Below are positions 1-12,239 of a stretch of 64,000 nt of DNA, piece by piece; positions within the stretch are counted from its first letter, which is position 1; every line of letters begins with the position of its first letter. The DNA is taken from NCBI RefSeq assembly GCF_945859705.1, contig NC_079134.1:64582437-64646436 (forward strand). Direction: 5' to 3'. The notes beneath the pieces were generated by a model that was not told the DNA's origin, searched no databases, and saw only the letters and a program-made list of their open reading frames with translations. This DNA comes from Episyrphus balteatus. Lineage: Eukaryota > Arthropoda > Insecta > Diptera > Syrphidae. The position numbers and the translations under genes were made by a program.

Positions 1-2933
1 ATTCCTTATCTCTTTATATATTTTGATGATTTGGCTATTGCAGCTGCAACTGATATTGAACATGATCAAACCCTTTCAATCGTAATGGAACGCGCCATGA
101 AGTATAACATTAAATTTAATGCGGACAAAATTCAATTTAAGCAAAAGCAAATTAAGTTCATGGGTCATTTAATTTCAGAGGGTCAGATAAAACCCGACTT
201 TCGATACACCAAAGCCATTGTAGATATGCCCAAACCAACAAACAAATCCAGTGTTATGAGATTGCTTGGATTATTTAAGTATCTTGCAAAATTCATTCCT
301 AATTTGTCGTGCCATTCGATACATAAAGTCACTCGGCAGGTGTGTTTATTGGAAGATAACTATAAATTATACTTGCGTGCAGGGTTCGGACTTTACTTCG
401 ATCGAAGTAGATTTACTTCGATTTTGGGCAAAAAATAAAATCTACTTCCCTACTTCTCTTTTTCAGGATCTACTTCTATTTCTTAATTGAAAAATATTTT
501 TCAAGTAATAAATTTAGAGAAAGGGATTTAACTTCAATTTTAAATCTGGTCGAGGCATTGAGAAATAAAGCTCAACTGATATCTCAAAAGATTTTTTTTT
601 AACGATTTAACGATATTTTTATTGAACAGTAATTATATATATACAATTTGCTTAAAGCTAGTTATCTTAAAATTTACATTGATTATATTAGTATTATGTT
701 GGCACAAAAGGGGCCTAACGTTTTTACATTGTTTTTTTTTTAACTAAATTTACAGTTAATTGTCATTGTATTTGTTTAAAATTTTAATTCTGTTGGCAGC
801 TTCTTAACTCAGGTTGTTCAGGTCCGGTTGTCATTGTGAAGGTTGGATTAGGGAGAGGTGAGGCTTTCAGCCACGATAGTGAGCTGACCCAGGATCAGCG
901 TAGAATGAATGTTCTCTTCGTCGTTGGTTGATATCAAATCCTCATCCAAAAGTTCCTTAGCTTCTAAGTTCCGCTGGTTAGGATGTCTTGGCTGGTTCAT
1001 GATTCTTCCTATTATTGGGTTAGGGTGGTTGGTCAGGTTCTGTAGGCATCTTCTGCTTGATTGGGTAAGGTATTTGTCGAGTTTTATAATTTTGGCTTCT
1101 TGTATCTCAAAATATGAATGGAGGTCAATTATTCTTCGAATTCAAGATAGAAATAAAGGTTGTCAAAGTAATTTTGACTGATTTTGAAGAATTCCGGACC
1201 AAAAATTTGTTAGATTATGCTGAATTAACCGTTTTACCCTTTAGCACCGTTACATCTTTTGGAAAAGATCATTATAAAAAAGTAAAAAAAAAATAATTTT
1301 GTTGAAACATAATTTTTTTTAAATAAATTTTTGGAAATAAATGTTCTGAAAGTTTAATGTTGGAATCTACTTCCGAAATTTTGGATCTACTTCACTTTTT
1401 TTTCAAATTTGCTTCGAAATTTTGAAACTGAAGTTCGAACCCTGCTTGCGTGTAATTAAAGATGATGATAAGTACACGCGCATATGTAAATATGTACAAA
1501 CGGGATGGCCCGGATATCATCAGCTTGATGAATTAAGCCAAAAATTTCATAAATACCGTGATAATTTACATTTTGAGAATGGGCTTCTTTTTAAAGACCA
1601 TAGACTGGTCATTCCGTCTGAACTTCAGACAAAAATATCCAAGTGGCTACACGAACCACATTTAGGAGTTGAAAAAACGCTTTCACGTGCACGCTCCCAC
1701 TATTTTTGGCCGGGTATGTCGTAAAAAATTAAAGAAATGGTTTCGCAATGTACTATTTGCGAAAAGTTCAAACGAAACATTCAAAAAGAACCGTTGGTTC
1801 AGGATTCTAATCCTGGGTACCTGTTTCAAAGAGTGGCAATTGATTTATTTGAAATGGCTGGACACGATTATATATCAATTATCGATGCGTATTCGGGTTT
1901 TATCATATCAGAAAAACTAAGTAGGAAAACGTCTAGTCATATAATTGAAGTCATTGTAAGAATATTTGATCGCGTAGGATATCCATCGGAAATCAGATGT
2001 GATAATAGCCCCTTTGGCTCAGTGGCATTCGAGAAATTTGCCAATGAGGCAAACATTTTATTTACTTTTTCTAGTCCACGGTACCCGCAAAGTAATGGAC
2101 TTGCGGAAAAGGGCGTAGCTATTACGAAAAATCTTTTGAGGCGATGTTATGAGGTACATGAAACGGATAGATTTCAATATCGCATACTCGAGTATAACAC
2201 CACCCAGGTCGCGACTATGAAACTATCGCCTGCTCAATTATTCTTTGGCCGCCAGATTAAGACAAGATTACCGGTAGCGAGTCAACTGTTATATCGAAGC
2301 AATATAAATGAAGTCGATATTCAAGAAAAAATTCAAAAGAAAAAGGAAAAACAGAAATATTATTACGACCGAACCGCGAGATCTTTGCCAATGTTGAATG
2401 TGGGTGACCTAGTAATTTTTAAGAAAAATGGCAAAGAATGGCAATACGGAAAGATTACAGATAATATTAATGATAGGTCATATATTGTACTAGATAACTT
2501 TGGTAATTATTTTCGAAGAAATCGCAGATTCATAGCTAAGACAAAAAATAATGAAATAAGTACTAGTGAACTGCTATTTGAAGATCATATAAGAAATAAT
2601 GTTAATTCTGAATGTAATAATGACAAAGAAATCAATATTATACTGCCAAATAAGAAAAACAATACTGATGTTAATATTAGTTTAAGCAAAAATAATGATA
2701 ATACAATTGTACCGCCTAAAAGTAACACGCCAAACGAAGCCGAACGATCAACGGAACAACAAAGCTCATCAGTAATTCATAATGAATCAGTTCATCGTGA
2801 CAGCTTCGTACCTGACTCAGGAACAGAGGTTGCCGAAATGCCTGATAAAAGTGCAAGGCCTTTTGTGACTCGAAGTGGTCGAGTAAGTGCACCCCCTGTT
2901 CGATATGGTAACTTTGCCAAAAAGATTATTTAG
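1..2933 (+). pseudogene. pol: Mag-like pol fragment: end of RT plus integrase
   Basis: The coding region resumes after the MITE at 380-1444. Before it is the end of reverse transcriptase, starting at the YFDD catalytic box (about 22-40) and running through the thumb. After it is an integrase with an HHCC zinc domain, a D,D,E core (the first D in AIDLFEMAGH, the E in NGLAEKGV) and a basic tail ending at 2933. A TAA interrupts the frame at 1722-1724, just after FWPGMS, and copy 2 has the same stop. The frame passes from the RT thumb straight to the region before integrase, so the RNase H domain normally between them is absent. Non-functional. Confidence 0.85.
380..1444. mobile_element. hAT-type non-autonomous transposon (MITE), 1065 bp
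   Basis: Terminal inverted repeats begin CAGGGTTCG and are about 15 bp, imperfect. The element is flanked by the exact 8-bp TSD CTTGCGTG at 372-379 and 1445-1452. Copy 2 of the host retrotransposon (near 6013-6020) carries the empty site with one CTTGCGTG, which proves the boundaries. The interior repeats motifs like GATCTACTTC in both orientations near the ends. It has no transposase-like frame. The 8-bp TSD and CAGGG terminus are typical of hAT. Confidence 0.88.
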
Positions 2934-3822
2934 TGATATACCTAATGCTCGTAAACATAACATACAAAAAAAAAAAAAAAAAAAAAAAGAAGCGTGTAAT
3001 GTAAATGCTTATTGTGAATTGAAACTATTATTGTAATCCATCAACCTTCAATTATGAATAGGTCACAGCTTAGAAATGAAACGTCAAACCAGTTGAGCTT
3101 CAACCATCATAGAATAAAGATTAATATTAAGAAGTATTTATTCATTGTATAATACCAACTTATATTAAATAAAGTACATTTAATCATCTAACGTATAATT
3201 TACTCATCCTAAGTATAACGAGTACACAGTACACGTTACAATTTCACCCATGCCAGGAAGCTGTAAGATCTAAGGGATATTTTACTCGAATTGAAGCAAG
3301 CTCAGACGTATTAGTTGAAATGTAGTGTAACTCAAAGCCGAGATTAAATGTCGAACTGCCCAACAGTCACCTAATAGGCAACAGTGCTGATGTCGGCGAT
3401 CCCGGTCCTGCTTGAAATACCTTCTGGAAACATTCAACTTCGATAAAATAAATCAATACCCTTCGAAGATGTTTATACTTCAACATCATCAACCCAGAAT
3501 TGTTGTTATACTTCAATAATTAAAATGTGTTAGAAGCTTAAGCAATTGTATCTTGTGCGAGATGAGATATAGAAATGGCAATTGGTTCTCCCGAGTTGAA
3601 GCAGACTGCAGTCAAGGCTAATAATTCAGTACCTACATGACAATCATCGACTCCACAGCAAGCCGTTAAACAACACCAAACTTAAACAAACTGACCGACC
3701 AAAAATATAAATTTAAATTAATTCAAAATATTAAATAATTAATTAAATAAAAAAAAAGAAATTTACAGAAAGAGAAATACAAACACGTTAGTTGTATTGA
3801 AAATAATACATTAGATTGAAAT
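2934..3822 (+). other. 3' non-coding region of Mag copy 1
   Basis: Non-coding sequence after the pol stop, starting with a poly-A-like run at about 2967-2988. It matches 7500-9014 of copy 2, apart from a MITE present only in copy 2. It holds the intact target site (GTTAGAAG near 3529) of that MITE. The same region, reverse-complemented, forms part of the non-autonomous LTR element at 45653-46446. The polypurine tract and LTR that should follow are missing because the tandem junction falls at 3822/3823. Confidence 0.75.
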
Positions 3823-6800
3823 CATTATATCCAAACGATGGGACACTTGAGAGCATGTTTGGAGCAGTAAATGCACCTGCAAATCCATTTAGACAACGCG
3901 GTGGCAATAGTGAAGATGACGATGAAAGCGAAGATGGCGAAGATGGAGAAGAAGAGGAGAACGAAGGTGAGGGGCAGCAGAACAATGGTGCTCCCATAGT
4001 TTCAAACACTTTGGATATCGTCTTAAGGGCATTTGATGACTATTGCCTTCCAAGGAAAAATATTGCGATGGAATCTTATAAATTTAACACAGTAGTGCAA
4101 AAGGAAAACCAGACTTTTGCCCATTTCGAAACGGAGCTACGAACTCAGCTCCGATTTTGTGAATACAACTGTAATTGCGGAGCAACTTACTAGCATCGAA
4201 TGTTGCGTGATCGTATTATTATCGGAGGAAAGGATGACCCATTAAAAAAGGTCATTGAAACTTGTAAAATTTACGAGGCTGCAAATGCAAATAAAATATT
4301 GCTAGAGCGACGTAACAATGCTTCCACTGTAAATGCCGTCTCGAAAACAACTGACCCAGAATGCAATTCGGTGTCTCGATATTGTTATAATTGTGGCGCA
4401 CCTTTCACACAAAATCATATGCGCTCTTGCAAAGCCATCGACATCAATTGTTCAAACTGTGGAAGAAAGGGACACTTCAGTAAATTTTGCAAACAGAAGG
4501 GTAAGGCAAAACTAAATGGACAACAACAATCATACGGAAATCATCAACCAAGGAGAGACAACAACAGCAGCAACAGCAACAATAGCAAAAACAGCAACAA
4601 CAGTAACAACAGCAGCAACAACTACAAGAAACAAACAAATAGTCTCAACTGGAATGATGAAGGTAATTACTTTAGTTTAGAGCAGGTTGATGGACATATT
4701 AGTATATTAAGTAGAAATATTAATACTTCTAGATTAAATTCAAACACTCGTGGATTAATAAGATGGACAAAAACTTATAGAATTAATAATAATTGGCTAA
4801 CCACATTCAAGATTGACACTGGATCTGACGTCAATTGCATCCCAATTAATTTAATTAAGAAATTTAATGTGAATTTTCAAAAACAAAAAAATGAATTTGC
4901 TGTGCTAGACTACAGTGCTAATAAAATTAATATTCATGGATTAGTAAACTTAGAATGTTTTGATGTGGAAAGAGAAACGGTTAAAACGGCTGAATTTCTT
5001 ATTGTTGATGATGCACTTGAACCGCTGCTGGGCTTGTCAACTTGCATTGAATTTGGTTTAGTAAAACGGTTGAATACTGTGCAATCATTACCATATTTAC
5101 CTGGGAATAAAGGGGAATTTATAGAAAAATATGAGAATAATTTTAGTGGTGTGGGTAAATTTCCGGGAACTTGCTCTATTAGGTTAAAAGAGGATTCGAT
5201 ACCCTCATTGCACTACAAAAAACGCATTCCTTTAAGCCTATGTGATCGTTTGGAATCTGAACTTGAATCGATGGTTCAGACTGGAATCATTTCTCCAGTC
5301 GATTATCCCACCGATTGGGTGAACAATGTTCAGCTCGTGGAAAAACCTAATGGAAAACTTCGGATTTGTCTTGATCCAAAGCCTCTTAATGCATGCATTA
5401 AGCGTGAACATTTCCTAATTCCAACAATCGAAGATGTAATGAGACGATTGGCAAATAAATGTGTATTTTCTGTGCTCGATTTAAGCAACGGATTTTGGCA
5501 CATGGAACTTGATGCTAAAAGTGCAGATTTAACTACGTTTATGACTCCAGTAGGTAGGTTTAAGTTCAATCGTGTGCCATTTGGTATAAATAGTGCACCG
5601 GAAATGTTCCAGAAAAAAATGGTGCAAACATTCGGTGACATTCCTAATCTCTTTATATATTTTGATGATTTGGCTATTGCAGCTGCAACTGATATTGAAC
5701 ATGATCAAACCCTTTCAATCGTAATGGAACGCGCCATGAAGTATAACATTAAATTTAATGCGGATAAAATTCAATTTAAGCAAAAGCAAATTAAGTTCAT
5801 GGGTCATTTAATTTCAGAGGGTCAGATAAAACCCGACTTTCGATACACCAAAGCCATTGTAGATATGCCCAAACCAACAAACAAATCCAGTGTTATGAGA
5901 TTGCTTGGATTATTTAAGTATCTTGCAAAATTCATTCCTAATTTGTCGTGCCATTCGATACATAAAGTCACTCGGCAGGTGTGTTTATCGGAAGATAACT
6001 ATAAATTATACTTGCGTGTAATTAAAGATGATGATAAGTACACGCGCATATGTAAATATGTACAAACGGGATGGCCCGGATATCATCAGCTTGATGATTT
6101 AAGCCAAAAATTTCATAAATACCGTGATAATTTACATTTTGAGAATGGGCTTCTTTTTAAAGACCATAGACTGGTCATTCCGTCTGAACTTCAGACAAAA
6201 ATATCCAAGTGGCTACACGAACCACATTTAGGAGTTGAAAAAACGCTTTCACGTGCACGCTCCCACTATTTTTGGCCGGGTATGTCGTAAAAAATTAAAG
6301 AAATGGTTTCGCAATGTACTATTTGCGAAAAGTTCAAACGAAACATTCAAAAAGAACCGTTGGTTCAGGATTCTAATCCTGGGTACCTGTTTCAAAGAGT
6401 GGCAATTGATTTATTTGAAATGGCTGGACACGATTATATATCAATTATCGATGCGTATTCGGGTTTTATCATATCAGAAAAACTAAGTAGGAAAACGTCT
6501 AGTCATATAATTGAAGTCATTGTAAGAATATTTGATCGCGTAGGATATCCATCGGAAATCAGATGTGATAATAGCCCCTTTGGCTCAGTGGCATTCGAGA
6601 AATTTGCCAATGAGGCAAACATTTTATTTACTTTTTCTAGTCCACGGTACCCGCAAAGTAATGGACTTGCGGAAAAGGGCGTAGCTATTACGAAAAATCT
6701 TTTGAGGCGATGTTATGAGGTACATGAAACGGATAGATTTCAATATCGCATACTCGAGTATAACACCACCCAGGTCGCGACTATGAAACTATCGCCTGCT

Positions 6801-7499
6801 CAATTATTCTTTGGCCGCCAGATTAAGACAAGATTACCGGTAGCGAGTCAACTGTTATATCGAAGCAATATAAATGAAGTCGATATTCAAGAAAAAATTC
6901 AAAAGAAAAAGGAAAAACAGAAATATTATTACGACCGAACCGCGAGATCTTTGCCAATGTTGAATGTTTGTGACCTAGTAATTTTTAAGAAAAATGGCAA
7001 AGAATGGCAATACGGAAAGATTACAGATAATATTAATGATAGGTCATATATTGTACTAGATAACTTTGGTAATTATTTTCGAAGAAATCGCAGATTCATA
7101 GCTAAGACAAAAAATAATGAAATAAGTACTAGTGAACTGCTATTTGAAGATCATATAAGAAATAATGTTAATTCTTAATCTAATAATGACAAAGAAATCA
7201 ATATTATACTGCCAAATAAGAAAAACAATACTAATGTTAATATTAGTTTAAGCAAAAATAATGATAATACAATTGTACCGCCTAAAAGTAACACGCCAAA
7301 CGAAGCCGAACGATCAACGGAACAACAAAGCTCATCAGTAATTCATAATGAATCAGTTCATCGTGACAGCTTCGTACCTGACTCAGGAACAGAGGTTGCC
7401 GAAATGCCTGATAAAAGTGCAAGGCCTTTTGTGACTCGAAGTGGTCGAGTAAGTGCACCCCCTGTTCGATATGGTAACTTTGCCAAAAAGATTATTTAG
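3823..7499 (+). pseudogene. gag-pol: Mag-like gag-pol, one frame with three stop codons and no RNase H
   Basis: Gag and pol share one reading frame across the whole region, broken by a TAG near 4191, a TAA at 6288-6290 (also in copy 1) and a TAA at 7176-7178 (this copy only). The first in-frame ATG is 3855; gag is probably truncated at its N end by the tandem junction. Domains in order: an acidic gag segment (DDDESEDGEDGEEEE), two zinc knuckles (one of them CSNCGRKGHFSKFC), an Asn/Ser-rich linker, an aspartic protease with DTG (KIDTGSDVNCIP), RT with YFDD, then integrase with HHCC and D,D,E. The roughly 250-residue connection and RNase H domain expected after RT is missing. One residue differs in integrase (NVCDLV here, NVGDLV in copy 1). 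Confidence 0.88.
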
Positions 7500-7520
7500 T
7501 GATATAATGCTCGTAAACAT

Positions 7521-7556
<36 letters not shown>

Positions 7557-8096
7557 AGCGTGTAATGTAAATGCTTATTGTGAATTGAAACTATTATTGT
7601 AATACCTTCAATTATGAATAGGTCACAGCTTAGAAATGAAACGTCAAACCAGTTGAGCTTCAACCATCATAGAATAAAGATTAATATTAAGAAGTATTTA
7701 TTCATTGTATAATACCAACTTATATTAAATAAAGTACATTTAATCATCTAACGTATAATTTACTCATCCTAAGTATAACGAGTACACAGTACACGTTACA
7801 ATTTCACCCATGCCAGGAAGCTGTAAGATCTAAGGGATATTTTACTCGAATTGAAGCAAGCTCAGACGTATTAGTTGAAATGTAGTGTAACTCAAAGCCG
7901 AGATTAAATGTCGAACTGCCCAACAGTCACCTAATAGGCAACAGTGCTGATGTCGGCGATCCTGGTCCTGCTTGAAATACCTTCTGGAAACATTCAACTT
8001 CGATAAAATAAATCAATACCCTTCGAAGATGTTTATACTTCAACATCATCAATCCAGAATTGTTGTTATACTTCAATAATTAAAATGTGTTAGAAG

Positions 8097-8720
8097 CATT
8101 GAATAATTACAAATAGAAGTGGACACCCAGGGAAACTTCCGCTGTAAAATTATAGGCGCTAGTATCGTGCGTTGAATTAAAAAAGCAAATCCAACAATCC
8201 AAAAGCAAATCCAACAATCCAAATTCAAATCCTAAACCAATTATACATATAGATAAAAGTTTACCTATTTCAAAAAGTGGAGATAGCCTAGAGGATAAGG
8301 TGAATGTCTGGTAAGTTTACCTGCCTAGGTTCGAATCTGACGGGAAATTGAGAATGTTTTTTTTTAAATTAAATTTAATTAAATTAAATTTGTCAAAAAA
8401 AATCTCCGCAAAAAAAAAAAAAACAATTTCAAATTTTACCGGTATTCGAACCTAGGCCAGTAGGAGTAAAAGGCATCGTCCTTGTTCTCTAGACTAATAT
8501 GACTTTTCAAAATACGAAAACTTATATCAATATAAGCTCTTTGAAATTTATAATAATAATTATTAATTTTTTTAAGAAGATTTAAAAAAAATTACTAGTG
8601 AAGACTGAACTCGAAAATACATGATAGATGAGGCGCAAACCTGTAGTTCATCTATCTTCCGGTACTCTTATAGTTGCATGAGTAATCTGCGGTGTCACTT
8701 CTATTTGTAATTATTCAATG
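8097..8720. mobile_element. MITE with 8-bp TSD (hAT- or P-like), 624 bp
   Basis: The ends form a roughly 30-bp inverted repeat starting CATTGAATAATTACAAATAG. The flanks are GTTAGAAG at 8089-8096 and 8721-8728. Copy 1 of the retrotransposon keeps the empty site with one GTTAGAAG, confirming an 8-bp TSD. The 8-bp TSD allows hAT or P superfamily; the CATTG terminus is not the usual hAT CAGxG. The interior has no ORF but carries two inverted tRNA-like modules (separate entry). Confidence 0.85.
8256..8535. repeat. Two tRNA-like modules arranged as an inverted repeat inside the MITE
   Basis: On the plus strand near 8283-8345 there is an A-box-like TAGCCTAGAGGATAAGG and a B-box-like GGTTCGAATC. The reverse complement of about 8435-8510 shows the same order (TAGTCTAGAGAACAAGG, then GGTTCGAATACC). 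The arms align over about 100 bp around a centre near 8395. No acceptor stem closes, so these are SINE-like tRNA relics and not tRNA genes. Confidence 0.55.
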
Positions 8721-9182
8721 GTTAGAAGCTTAAGCAATTGTATCTTGTGCGAGATGAGATATAGAAATGGCAATTGGTTCTCCCGAGTTGAAGCAGACTG
8801 CAGTCAAGGCTAATAATTCAGTACCTACATGACAATCATCGACTCCACAGCAAGCCGTTAAACAACACCAAACTTGAACAAACTGACCGACCAAAAATAT
8901 AAATTTAAATTAATTCAAAATATTAACTAATTAATTAAATAAAAAAAAAGAAATTTACAGAAAGAGAAATACAAACACGTTAGTTGTATTGAAAATAATA
9001 CATTAGATTGAAATTAAAAGATAAAAAAAAGATACAACATAAGCACTGTTAAAAAAAGAAGATTTTATTTAACTTTTTTTAAATAAATAAAAAAAGAATT
9101 CATTGTAAATTGTTGTTAGAATTAAGCTTAAAGAATCAAATAAGGAAAAACACCAGTTCCAGAGACCTGGCTTGAGCTTCCT

Positions 9183-9399
9183 AAGGGGGGAGGAATGTTA
9201 TGCCCACATTACCTTACCACCTAACCCACTGTTCCTACTGCATACTAATTATGCAGAATGGCAGTTGTGTGTCACACTTAATGTGACGCAACGCTCAGTG
9301 GGCCAAGCCAACTTCCAGAATGCAACTCAGTAGGTCAAAGCTGAGTAATGCATTTTGGAAGTTCTTAAAGAAGTTCCAGGTTGGTCTATGGAACTGCAG
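9183..9399 (+). repeat. Polypurine tract and truncated 3' LTR of Mag copy 2
   Basis: The purine run AAGGGGGGAGGAA (9183-9195) directly precedes TGTTATGCCC at 9196, the LTR start. The LTR aligns with the reverse complement of 45380-45652 for about 200 bp, then diverges near 9400, so about 70 bp of the 273-bp LTR is missing. The polypurine tract primes plus-strand DNA synthesis in reverse transcription. Confidence 0.8.
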
Positions 9400-9597
9400 T
9401 GAGTCTAACTTAAAACGTGAACAAGTAGAGTTGTGTTAATTTAATCACTGCGTTATCCCAAGGTATAACTTATTTAGGTTATAACACAGCGTTTTAAAGC
9501 CAGACAAAGGTACGAGGTCATCGCTTGTTCCAGACCAGGGATCAGTTCCACCACCGTTCATCCAGACCTCCTTCGTTTTACCAGAGTTAACCAGCCA

Positions 9598-10336
9598 TTG
9601 ATCCATACGCCTAAGCCTTCCGATCCACAAAACCTATCACTCCAGAGACCAAACACCGTTCATCTCTCGAATGCAGAGACGACCCCGTCGCACTTCAGCC
9701 GTCTCACTCTGAGTTATGAAGCAGAGGTAATGAACACCGTCCGCAAATGGGGTCTCCGATTTGATTCGTCAGGGAATCCATTGGAGTTTCTTGAACGATT
9801 GACCGAGTAAACACGATGTTATAACATCCCATCCAAAGATATCATCCGAGCTTTACCTGAAGTATTTAGAGGCAGTGCTTTAGAGTGGCTTCGTATCAAA
9901 GGGGAAGAGTTCACCACTTGGGAAAATTTCAAAGAAGCATTTATCCGTCATTTTCTTTTCGCCCGATACCTACACAAGCTCGAAGAGGAAATATTGCGTA
10001 AACGCCAAGGACCACGAGAAAAGGCTAAAGATAATATCTTGTCAGTCCAATACCTGTTACGTCAACATCCTCGAATGCCCATTTCGGAATGGCCAGCCAG
10101 CCGTTACAACCGAACATTATACGGCAACATTTGTGTTAGGCAGTAGAAGCTTAACAGGAGAAGTTTCTTATCTCCCCGATCTCAAAGAAGACGCCATTTT
10201 AGGAATGAATTTAATGAGCCAGGCCAATTTAAAAATATTTTTGGGCAACGAGCTTATTACTGGCAAGAAATCAGCCACAGGAATCCAAGGCAGTGATGCT
10301 TATTCCGTGACTTCCCATTTACCTGTGACTGAATAA
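9598..10336 (+). pseudogene. gag: Gypsy gag core and protease C-terminus, broken
   Basis: From about 9720 the frame gives a retrotransposon gag core (VRKWGLRFDSSGNPLEFLER, an in-frame TAA at 9808-9810, then FRGSALEWLRIKGEEFTTWE and RHFLFARYLHKLEEEILRK). Near 10100 the frame shifts and continues as the C-terminal half of a retropepsin (LPDLKEDAILGMNLMSQANL), ending at 10336. The zinc knuckle and the protease active-site Asp are missing, so a deletion joins late gag to late protease. Old and inactive. Confidence 0.72.
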
Positions 10337-11319
10337 CCGAATTATAAACTGACCGTCAACCATCCGAATGAATTTGATTTGCAGTCAACCGTCACCCGTC
10401 AATTTCACCGATTATCCGCTCCAGAACAGGTATTTCGTCCCGATCCAGCAGACCGTGAACTTTGTGCCGACATCCCGTGCCTACCTTCGCATCCAGCACG
10501 TCGAGAAAGTCATAGAAAAACTCGCAACCGCGAAGGCACTACGTCCACAACTCCACGCCTCACATCTGCTGCTATAGAAACCATAAAGGCACAGCACCAA
10601 ATAGCCCAAGAGTTGAGGTTGCCTCAGTACCCCCCGGTGCACAAACAACCGAAGCCACTATGGCTATTTGCTAAATCTGGCCAGCCTGCCAAAGCCTCTC
10701 CAATCAGCGATTGTAAACCAACCCAGAAAACCGAGACAGGAGAATGCCCGCACATCCTAGCCACCATACGAGATCATGTTGAGATCAGCCGTGCAACCAA
10801 GCTGCTCCCCCGAACTAATATGACCCGTTCACCGATTGCCTTACCACCTTCACCGTTAAATGCCACTTCATCATCGACAACCGCCTAACCGCCTCCTTTC
10901 AAGGACTTTCCAGCACCGACGATACGCCGATTCGACCCGTTTATGGGAATTAAAATAAAAGGACCATACGTGCGTCGAATATTCGAAATCTTTAGGCCAT
11001 GGGGCAGAATCAGAGTACGCTTGAACAAGCGGAAGACGATGGCAAACTTACGTTGAAAGGGTATAAGCAAGGACATTCCAGTAGAGTACTGATTGTCCTA
11101 AACACAATATCATATCTTTTGAATTATTATATTTTGTATTATATATTATATATAAAATATATATATATATATATAAATTGAAAAAAAAAAAAAAAACAAA
11201 ATAAAAATATAACACAAAAAAAAAACAAACAAACCTAAAAACAAAAAAAAAAAAAACCTGAAAAAAAAAAAAAAAAAAAACCGAAAAAAAAAAAAACAAA
11301 CTAATTTTTGAATTAAATT

Positions 11320-11563
11320 AATAATGTTTCTTTTTTTTATATCTATAGATAGAATTTACGACGAGAGAGTTCTCGTCTACCGAAGAAAGAGGGGTATATA
11401 AAAAAAAAACAACAAACAATATAAAAACCGAAAAAAAGAAAAAAAAAAAAAAACAAAACAAACAAACAAATTTTTTTTAATGAATTAATAATGTTTCTTT
11501 TTTTTATATATATAGATAGAATTTACGAAGAGAGAGTTCTCGTCTACCGAAGAAAGAGGGGAA
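11320..11563 (+). repeat. Duplicated polypurine-tract region plus A-rich microsatellites
   Basis: About 85 bp ending in CGAAGAAAGAGGGG occurs twice, near 11316-11394 and 11480-11561, separated by A-rich sequence with scattered C. Only the second copy is followed by an LTR start (TGTAACG). The stretch 11180-11310 is mostly A runs and explains the long F-rich frames on the other strand, which are not genes. Confidence 0.75.
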
Positions 11564-11749
11564 TGTAACGAAATTACAAAATCACCCCCAAACTAAGCCA
11601 ACTAATAACAACCGAAAACCCAGAAAACCCCTCAATGGATGCTACATCAAGATTCTACAGCTCCAGTCATAACCGAAAAATCGTTGCATACCGTGGGGCG
11701 CCCACGCAATTCTTGTTCTTGTTATGCATAGAAATATGTTATTGTTATT

Positions 11750-11994
11750 CATGGTATAAAAAGACAAGGTATGATCATTAGAGCCGCCATCTTACAAAAT
11801 GGGGTAATAGTGTTTTGACGTCTGGCATTTGGCAAAGTCAAAAGCAACAACAATTTCCAAGACAAATTTGTTTACAACAACAATTTCAATGGGCTGGGCT
11901 GTCAAAACACTAAGTAGCCATCTTTTTTTTTTCATTTGACAGTTCTCTATACTTTAGATTTTCTAATGATCATACCTTCTATTTTTATACCATG
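11750..11994. mobile_element. 245-bp MITE with 9-bp TSD
   Basis: Inverted ends start CATGGTATAAAAA and extend imperfectly for about 33 bp (inner part AAGGTATGATCATTAGA). The flanks are ATTGTTATT at 11741-11749 and 11995-12003. It sits in the gypsy LTR that begins at 11564. A second inner inverted pair (GTGTTTTGAC and GTCAAAACAC) lies near the centre. The TSD length and CATG terminus resemble P or Merlin/MuDR-type elements; superfamily unresolved. Confidence 0.8.
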
Positions 11995-12239
11995 ATTGTT
12001 ATTAGTTTACTGCAATGCACAATACAAAAGAAAAATGTGTATCTGTTTCCTTATGTAGTTTTAAGTTATGAGCGGTAGAGTTTATATTTAGTTATTACCA
12101 GTAGTATTATAAGTAAATGTAAGAAATGCACTGAAATTTGACTTCTATCTAGCTACCGATTTTCAATGAAAGCTTATAAAGATAAAGACCTGAAATTAGC
12201 CGAAGATTGTGAAGTGCGATAAAGGCGTTTTCAAAAGGA

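Larger units (their letters stand above)
1..3822 (+). mobile_element. Mag-like Ty3/gypsy retrotransposon, tandem copy 1 (5' cut by window edge)
   Basis: Position 1 aligns with position 5640 of the downstream copy, and the two run in parallel through RT, integrase and the 3' region with very few differences. The copy ends at 3822, where its 3' region joins directly to gag sequence of copy 2 with no LTR, leader or primer-binding site between. This looks like a head-to-tail tandem duplication, not two insertions. Both copies share the same loss of RNase H and the same nonsense codon in integrase, so the element was already dead when it duplicated. A hAT-type MITE later entered this copy only (380-1444). 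Confidence 0.85.
3823..9399 (+). mobile_element. Mag-like Ty3/gypsy retrotransposon, tandem copy 2
   Basis: It reads gag, protease, RT, integrase, a long 3' region, a polypurine tract (9183-9195) and a 3' LTR from 9196. The LTR matches the 273-bp LTR at 45380-45652 (reverse orientation) as far as about 9399, then changes to unrelated gypsy sequence. There is no 5' LTR or primer-binding site; the left edge abuts the 3' region of copy 1. A 624-bp MITE (8097-8720) lies in the 3' region. The RT and integrase style (YFDD box, PFGINSAPE, AEKG catalytic Glu context) suggests the Mag lineage, by recognition only. Confidence 0.82.
9400..11749 (+). mobile_element. Second Ty3/gypsy remnant, internally deleted
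   Basis: Higher-GC sequence with a gag domain, part of a protease and a proline-rich degenerate stretch (about 10380-10890). It is followed by A-rich low-complexity sequence, a polypurine tract (11551-11563) and an LTR start TGTAACGAAATTAC at 11564. RT, RNase H and integrase are gone. The LTR is at least 186 bp long before a MITE enters at 11750; its true end was not found. No 5' LTR is recognisable, and the left edge abuts the truncated Mag LTR. The gag style suggests an Osvaldo-like group, by recognition only. Confidence 0.7.

Noticed and set aside
11048..11299. Minus-strand F-rich frame
   Set aside because: Produced by poly-A tracts; low complexity with no domain.
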